50,751 bases of DNA from an uncultured Bacilli bacterium (lineage in GTDB: Bacteria > Bacillota_I > Bacilli_A > RF39 > UBA660). The DNA lies in assembly GCA_910587725.1 (NCBI GenBank), contig CAJUNG010000005.1:1-50751 (forward strand), written 5' to 3'. Position 1 is the stretch's first letter, and every line of letters starts with the position of its first letter. Of the stretch, positions 50,745 through 50,751 are shown one piece after another. The position numbers and the translations under genes are program-made. The notes under the pieces are model-generated. The model saw nothing but the letters and a program-made list of their open reading frames with translations. It searched no databases and was not told the DNA's origin.

Positions 50745-50751
50745 ATGGAAA

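Noticed and set aside
28000..50751. Second copy of the tRNA-Arg 3' end as the right attachment site
   Set aside because: No repeat of the T-arm/acceptor sequence was found by eye in the island; it may lie beyond the window.

Overview
The window looks like chromosome of a low-GC, endospore-forming Bacillota. It carries an alpha/beta-type SASP, a spoVAC-spoVAD-spoVAE operon, SpoVS, sigma-G and a YlmC/YmxH protein, together with Bacillus-like neighbourhoods (gpsB next to a type B rnpB, a ymfM/rodZ-like gene next to a pgsA-like gene, scpA-scpB, cysteine desulfurase-thiI). Starts are mostly preceded by strong purine-rich ribosome binding sites. TGA is a normal stop codon, as shown by several ATGA stop/start overlaps. 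The mix of sporulation genes, a Listeria-Bacteroides-repeat surface protein and a DUF6273-like lipid- or membrane-anchored protein suggests an uncultured gut-type lineage of Bacilli. That placement is inference.

Layout. 1-27.8 kb is chromosomal backbone. It contains: the 3' end of a large surface adhesin; iscS-thiI; SASP; a decayed minus-strand gene; the spoVA operon; an RNHCP protein; scpAB convergent with a membrane-anchored lytic transglycosylase; a DUF1016 nuclease relic; gpsB-rnpB-rodZ-like-pgsA-like; an rRNA-methyltransferase/pseudouridine-synthase pair; a Pro-rich membrane protein; spoVS; and an XRE membrane regulator. Next come an unusual sporulation-type sigma factor fused to TPRs, coupled to a winged-helix/TPR partner, then ylmC-sigG on the minus strand, a DUF6273-like surface protein, a U32 peptidase, a thioredoxin-like protein, trmL and tRNA-Arg(CCG).

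The second half (about 27.8-50.3 kb) is an accessory island directly downstream of the tRNA. It starts with an ArpU-like phage late regulator and a phage tail-fibre/collar protein, followed by one intact 2048-residue Rhs/YD-repeat protein that has no visible signal peptide and ends in a short His-rich toxin tip with its putative immunity gene. Behind it lies a roughly 13-kb array of displaced Rhs C-terminal fragments, toxin tips and immunity genes. Holin/NlpC-P60 endolysin lysis modules occur three times in the array (two complete, one with a destroyed endolysin). Most toxin tips and all displaced Rhs-core pieces carry stops or frameshifts, whereas most membrane or cytosolic immunity genes remain open with good ribosome binding sites.

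Interpretation: this is a phage-derived polymorphic-toxin locus in which the toxin may be released by lysis rather than exported by Sec, and whose downstream array acts as an archive of alternative tips and as an immunity bank. The strongest candidates for something undescribed are (i) this Rhs/lysis-module/immunity array, (ii) the sigma-TPR fusion with its AbiEi-like winged-helix/TPR neighbour, and (iii) a PgsA homologue in which most of the CDP-alcohol phosphotransferase motif is lost. All family calls come from reading motifs by eye; no database search was run.
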